The notes below the pieces were generated by a model. That model was not told the DNA's origin and ran no database searches. It was given only the letters and a program-made list of their open reading frames with translations. Shown here piece by piece: positions 59,486-62,458 of a DNA stretch of 62,458 nucleotides (positions are counted from its first letter, which is position 1; the number at the start of each line of letters is the position of its first letter). Both the position numbers and the translations under genes were made by a program. This stretch comes from a virus. Location: positions 1 to 62,458 of the IMG/VR virus record IMGVR_UViG_3300045741_000405; one strand, given 5' to 3'.

Positions 59486-59616
59486 GCCGCCGGCCCAGCC
59501 AGCTACCCCCCGCTCTGGGCGCGAAAACTTGCCATGTATCCGCGCCCTGTTTTTCGGTGGGGAATTTTTCCCAGTGGAATTTTTCCCACAAATGGGAAAT
59601 TTTTCCCATAGGCGTT

Positions 59617-59815
59617 ATTCCTACGAATATAGGAAAAATTCCTACGAATATAGGCGTTATTCCTATAGGCATTATTCCTACGAATATAGGCGTTATTCCT
59701 ACGAATCTTTCCTATAGGAATTTTTCCTACGAATATAGAAATTTTTCTTATAGGCATTATTCTTACGAATATAGGCGTTATTCCTATAGGCATTATTCTT
59801 ACGAATATTGGAATC
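59617..59815. repeat. Second palindrome-like array (TTCCTACGAATATAGG)
   Basis: The sequence GTTATTCCTACGAATATAGG and its variants occur about seven times between 59617 and 59815, alternating with TTCCTATAGG and CATTATTCCTA. Each unit shares the TTCCTA and GGAAT parts of the genome-wide palindrome but has CG in the centre and AT-rich arms. TTTTTCCCA repeats precede it. Both strands are formally open here, but the reading is simple repeat sequence, not a gene. Confidence 0.8.
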
Positions 59816-59926
59816 TTTTACCATAGGCATTATTTGGCATGATATTTTATTTTTTGAATTGGCATAGCAATTGCGCCGCGCGCGTGCGCGATGATGATAC
59901 GTATTGGATCGGCTTTGTGGGATTTT

Positions 59927-59976
59927 GAAAATTTTCAAAAATTTTAGTTGCGAGACCTTGTTCCTAGGGCTATAGA
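59927..59976 (+). promoter_or_regulatory. Promoter for the early-type operon
   Basis: An AT-rich element (59931-59946, GAAAATTTTCAAAAATTTTA) is followed by TTGCGA (59948-59953), exactly 17 bases and TATAGA (59971-59976). ATTTTAGTTG at 59941-59950 is identical to the same element before 43642. Transcription would start near 59983. Confidence 0.7.
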
Positions 59977-60038
59977 TGAGCGTAGATATTAAGGATTCGG
60001 ATGGGCCGGATCCCAAATATCGAAAGAAGGAGATAGAC

Positions 60039-60221
60039 ATGATTCGCACCGAGAAAATTTCCGCTACGTACTACATCGCAGTCCGATCTAGCTATGATCC
60101 GATGCGCGTATGTGGTGTCAATGGTGGTGGGGCGACGCGGGCGAAAGCTAGGGCCGATCTCCTGCGCCAAGAGCGGTCGGCCGGAGTATGTCATGCCCGC
60201 CGCCAGGAGCAGCGGAAGTAA
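60039..60221 (+). CDS. Hypothetical basic protein, 60 aa
   Basis: The ATG at 60039 has AAGGAG eight bases upstream. An in-frame ATG at 59976 lies inside the -10 box and cannot be used from that promoter. The protein is Arg/Gly/Ala-rich with two Cys and no recognised family. It is the first gene of the early-type unit. Confidence 0.5.
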   Translation: MIRTEKISATYYIAVRSSYDPMRVCGVNGGGATRAKARADLLRQERSAGVCHARRQEQRK

Positions 60222-60269
60222 TTTAATGGGATTTTTTTGTTGGTTCCTTTTTTGGAGATTTTTTTATCG

Positions 60270-60452
60270 ATGGAAAAGTATGATGGATGTCCGATGTGTG
60301 GCATGCAGATTATCTACGGCGATGAGCGCTCGACGTGGTATCGTGGGCGATGGTACTGTTCATCCGATTGCGTCGGGGAGGCCGATGCGGAATACTGCGC
60401 CGAAATAGACGCGGAAGCTGACGCCGATTTCATCGAACAGGACCTCTACTGA
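60270..60452 (+). CDS. Zinc-ribbon protein with acidic tail, 60 aa
   Basis: CPMCG and CSSDC form one metal site, and the C terminus is acidic (AEIDAEADADFIEQ). The ATG at 60270 has GGAG about 13 bases upstream. An in-frame TTG at 60237 is the alternative. The function is unknown. Confidence 0.55.
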   Translation: MEKYDGCPMCGMQIIYGDERSTWYRGRWYCSSDCVGEADAEYCAEIDAEADADFIEQDLY

Positions 60453-60495
60453 GTCAGTATGGATTCATTCCCAGGAATAATGGAGGGAAACAGCA

Positions 60496-61521
60496 ATGGC
60501 ACATATGATCGAATCTCGATTCGTTGTTGGTTCGACGAATATCTGGAATACGAAAAATCTGCAAGCGGAGGGGGTTCGAGCGATCCAGCTCGAAAAAGCC
60601 CCATCGATCGCTGAAGCGATTACTCTCGCTGGGCTTAACTGGCGGGTGGCGTTGGACTCTATCTATGATGGGAATGGGCGGAGTATCGATGGGTATTTTC
60701 GTACGATGCGCGCGGACACTAGTGCTACTCTCGGAGTAGTCCAGAGCCGCTATCGGCCACTGCAGAATGTTGACGCTTTTGCATCTTTTCAGGGGCTCAT
60801 TGACTCTGGGAAGATGACACTTGAGACTGCTGGCTCTTTGCGTAATGGCCAGTTAGTCTGGATTCTTGGAAAAATTTGGGAAGCTACTCTTTCGCAGCAT
60901 GACCATCTCGTATCCTATCTTTGCCTTTCTAATGGCCACAATGGCCGTTGGACTCTGAAGGTACAGGGAACAACGACTAGGGTTGAATGCCACAACACGT
61001 TGATGCAGTCGACGGCCAAAGGTGATTTTACCTCGATCAAACATACTCGATCCATTGGTGATCGGCTTTCGAAGGAGATGCAGATGTGGGAGAGTATGAT
61101 TCGCACCAATGAATCTTTTGCGATCGACTGTCAGAAAATGCTCGACACTATGCTTTCGGAGAAGCGAGCGTACGAGTATTTCGATGAGCTTTTTGTCGCC
61201 AAAAAAAAGCCAACCACGGAAAAGGAATCGGTGATGGATGATCTTTTGCGGGGTGGATCGGTAGAACGGAAGCAAGTGGTTGATGAGTTGCTTGATGGTC
61301 GAGCTACGAAGGTGCGCGACAGGGTTCGTGAAATTTACGAATCCCAGGATAAGATTGTAGGTGGTGCGCGTGGTACTGCTTGGCGAGCGTATCAGGCGGT
61401 TACTAGCTATTTGTCTCATGATGCATCCCGGACGGAAGATGGGGCGAAGTTGAAGGAGATCGTTGACGCCGATCCTAAGGTAGCAGAAGCGCATAGGCTA
61501 TTGATGTCGATCATTGCGTAG
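60496..61521 (+). CDS. DUF932-type phage/plasmid protein
   Basis: The pattern GYFRTMRADTSATLGVVQSRYRPLQN, GRWTLKVQGTTTRVECHNTL and HTRSIGDRL is that of the DUF932 or TIGR03299 family of phage and plasmid proteins. The family is linked by gene context to early genes and anti-host functions, but its activity is not established. GGAGG lies upstream, next to the palindrome variant at 60467. Confidence 0.82.
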   Translation: MAHMIESRFVVGSTNIWNTKNLQAEGVRAIQLEKAPSIAEAITLAGLNWRVALDSIYDGNGRSIDGYFRTMRADTSATLGVVQSRYRPLQNVDAFASFQGLIDSGKMTLETAGSLRNGQLVWILGKIWEATLSQHDHLVSYLCLSNGHNGRWTLKVQGTTTRVECHNTLMQSTAKGDFTSIKHTRSIGDRLSKEMQMWESMIRTNESFAIDCQKMLDTMLSEKRAYEYFDELFVAKKKPTTEKESVMDDLLRGGSVERKQVVDELLDGRATKVRDRVREIYESQDKIVGGARGTAWRAYQAVTSYLSHDASRTEDGAKLKEIVDADPKVAEAHRLLMSIIA

Positions 61522-61598
61522 TCTAGTCCATTATTCCTCAGGAATATTCATGTCGGATATTCCTGAGGAATAATCTATCAATGGAAGGGAATGTACAG

Positions 61599-61967
61599 AT
61601 GGAAAAGAACGAATTAGTTCGGATGTGTTATGTCCTGCGAGAAAAGCGATGTGCTCTTGAACGTGAAGGCCGGGAAATCAAAAAGATTGAAGATAAGTTG
61701 ATCGAACAGGTGAAGGATGCTATGTTCGGTGGATTTGAACTTTCCACCGAAAACTACATTGCATCGGTGAAGAAAATTGGCATCTTTCCATCGTGGAAAA
61801 CTGTGGTCGAAAAAGCACTTGGAGAAGCGTATATCGAAAAGGTGATTGACGAAACACCACCGACATATGGTATCGAGATTAAAAGGAGAATGGATGCTAC
61901 CATGCGGGAGAAGATTGAGGATGCATTCCCTGATATTCTTGCGCAAGCGAAGAGAATGGTAGGCTAG
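61599..61967 (+). CDS. Small helical protein, paralog of 54204-54503
   Basis: The shared pattern is LEREGREI, then a second helix, FPSWKTVVEKALGEAYIEKVI and DETPP. I chose the ATG at 61599, which aligns with the start of the paralog and has AAGGGA upstream. An in-frame ATG at 61581 is the alternative. Two palindrome variants (61531-61546 and 61558-61574) lie upstream as an inverted pair. Confidence 0.7.
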   Translation: MEKNELVRMCYVLREKRCALEREGREIKKIEDKLIEQVKDAMFGGFELSTENYIASVKKIGIFPSWKTVVEKALGEAYIEKVIDETPPTYGIEIKRRMDATMREKIEDAFPDILAQAKRMVG

Positions 61968-61968
61968 T

Positions 61969-62154
61969 ATGGGAAAGATAGTAGTATTGAGTGTTTTTCT
62001 TTCTTGGGCATTTTATTTTTTCCGACCAGAGTTTGAATCCTCTTGGATATCTTTCTCATTTTGGATGATGGTTCTTATTCTCATTCAGTTGGTGATGGCA
62101 TTGATTGATCCGAATGTGGGGAGAGATCTTCGGAGGAGGGGAAGAAGATACTAA
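61969..62154 (+). CDS. Small membrane protein, 61 aa
   Basis: Two hydrophobic segments (about residues 3-19 and 29-47) are followed by a basic C-terminal tail (GRDLRRRGRRY). GGTAGG lies a few bases before the ATG. No family is recognised. It is the last gene before the strong terminator. Confidence 0.6.
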   Translation: MGKIVVLSVFLSWAFYFFRPEFESSWISFSFWMMVLILIQLVMALIDPNVGRDLRRRGRRY

Positions 62155-62230
62155 TGGGAATGCCAAAAACTATCGTAGTGAGCATGGATATAGCATCTTG
62201 AACTATTCATGAGATGCTCAGTGGTGCGTA

Positions 62231-62264
62231 AGGGAAAGAGTATCTATGATGGTACTCTTTCCCT
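62231..62264 (+). terminator. Strong intrinsic terminator at the end of the rightward genes
   Basis: AGGGAAAGAGTA (62231-62242) pairs perfectly with TACTCTTTCCCT (62253-62264), followed by a run of Ts. It closes the rightward transcription unit before the convergent leftward block that begins after the circle closes. Confidence 0.9.
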
Positions 62265-62310
62265 TTTTTTATTGGAATGTAGCAATGGAATGTATAGATG
62301 GAATGTATCG

Positions 62311-62458
62311 ATGGAAAATAGGGATGGAATGTAGAAGATGTGGATTTTCCGGTCCATGCCCCCCCCCCTACAATATTCCTAAGAATGAATGCACACTATG
62401 ACAGTATGGATTCATTCCTAAGAATATTTCCATTGCTACACTATAGTATTCATGTACG
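62311..62458. repeat. Terminal direct repeat, right copy
   Basis: This is the right-hand copy of the repeat at 1-147. The one-base difference lies in a poly-C run and is most likely a sequencing or slippage difference. Just upstream (62275-62340) are several imperfect direct repeats of GATGGAATGTA, which run into the terminal repeat. Confidence 0.9.

Larger units (their letters stand above)
59118..59975. other. Large intergenic region, putative origin
   Basis: No gene is supported in these 858 bases. The region holds a pyrimidine tract (59171-59200), ten copies of CTAAAATCAG (59219-59485), a GC-rich stretch with GCCGCCGGCC (59486-59550), a second repeat array built on TTCCTACGAATATAGG (59617-59815), a GC-rich GCGCCGCGCGCGTGCGCG tract (59870-59887) and an AT-rich promoter. 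The combination of iterons, palindromes and AT-rich DNA is typical of replication origins or partition sites. Confidence 0.65.
64..62425. repeat. Genome-wide interspersed palindrome ATTATTCCTAGGAATAAT
   Basis: About 60 full or near-full copies were located by eye. Junction or intergenic copies: 64, 103, 311, 1282, 1627, 1655, 3062, 8191, 8212, 12379, 12919, 14254, 18851, 20574, 23026, 24222, 25284, 26335, 28764, 31407, 32769, 36881, 40599, 41294, 42452, 42666, 42995, 43302, 46026, 48103, 49768, 53608, 55051, 58629, 59230, 60467, 61531, 61558, 62375, 62414. In-frame copies inside genes: 798, 889, 1149, 3581, 6485, 9775, 10712, 10940, 17535, 17616, 21657, 23213, 33250, 33361, 44919, 47093, 48436, 50953, 51823, 53006, 57828, 58469. 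Core variants are TTCCTAGGAA (main), TTCTTAGGAA and its complement TTCCTAAGAA, TTCCTGGGAA or TTCCCAGGAA, and the 11-base TTCCTCAGGAA or TTCCTGAGGAA. Many copies also carry the ATTA and TAAT flanks. The repeat has no loop, so as RNA it could form only a weak 7-bp AU-rich hairpin. Protein binding, translation or recombination roles are more likely than termination. Confidence 0.95.

Noticed and set aside
59472-59826. ORFs on both strands with RRNNAY-type or YSYEYR-type repeats
   Set aside because: They are translations of the simple repeat array. Open frames on both strands come from the repeat itself.
60094-60408. ORF overlapping the two small early genes
   Set aside because: It lies in another frame across two better supported genes with ribosome-binding sites and a zinc-ribbon motif.
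62155-62205. 16-codon ORF after the last gene
   Set aside because: It starts one base after the previous stop but the nearest GGAGG is about 14 bases away, and it has no recognisable features. Kept only as a remote possibility.
64-62425. Palindromes as transcription terminators
   Set aside because: The palindrome has no loop, the RNA stem would be at most 7 AU-rich pairs, and there is no U-run. Copies inside essential genes would stop them. Clear GC-rich terminators exist elsewhere (12876, 62231).
64-62425. Palindromes as an insertion sequence, MITE or CRISPR repeat
   Set aside because: The units are only 16-18 bp with no internal sequence, no target-site duplications that I can see and no regular spacers. 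No transposase or Cas gene is present.
1-62458. tRNA, rRNA, integrase, transposase, toxin-antitoxin or CRISPR loci
   Set aside because: None was recognised on reading. A dedicated tRNA and profile search could still reveal something.

Overview
The window is a complete or near-complete genome of a tailed double-stranded DNA phage with siphovirus architecture (HK97-type head genes, tape measure, lambda-like tail tip), roughly 62.3 kb. Bases 1-147 recur at 62311-62458 with one extra C in a homopolymer, so the contig closes into a circle or is terminally redundant. The host cannot be named from the sequence. I saw no integrase, transposase, tRNA, rRNA or CRISPR array. A ParB-like protein without ParA and an iteron-rich intergenic region leave a phage-plasmid lifestyle possible.

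Layout. (1) 57-5794, minus strand: small accessory genes (Pmp3-type membrane peptide, zinc ribbons, a DUF6745-like protein beside a GxTGHHH protein) and a 1.7 kb hexanucleotide array that reads as eight coupled Ser-X repeat micro-ORFs. (2) 6007-12856, plus: packaging and head (small and large terminase, portal, protease, capsid, a probable decoration protein), ending in a strong terminator. (3) 12947-14254: putative lysis cassette. (4) 14277-23612: large virion-surface and accessory structural proteins. (5) 23615-42666: head-tail connectors, tail tube, tail chaperones with a textbook -1 frameshift site, tape measure, tail tip (L-like, NlpC/P60, J-like), fibers, a glycosyltransferase-like protein and a methyltransferase. 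(6) 42667-43041: repeat-rich, structured non-coding switch region. (7) 43042-58939: regulation and replication (XRE regulator, ParB-like, SSB-like, nuclease, RecA-like, SNF2 helicase, family A polymerase, degenerate loader, DnaB, zinc-finger primase, Ski2-like helicase, MazG-like). (8) 59118-60038: iterons plus a second palindrome-rich array, the best origin candidate. (9) 60039-62154: early-type genes including a DUF932-like protein, closed by a strong terminator.

The standout feature is a palindrome, ATTATTCCTAGGAATAAT and one- or two-base variants, present about 60 times on both gene strands. At gene junctions its first A is often the last base of the upstream stop codon, and its AGGA lies 4-10 bases before the next start, so it looks like a portable stop plus ribosome-binding-site linker. 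About 22 further copies are read in frame inside proteins (IIPRNN or LFLGI). I know of no described system that matches this. All counts and positions were made by eye.
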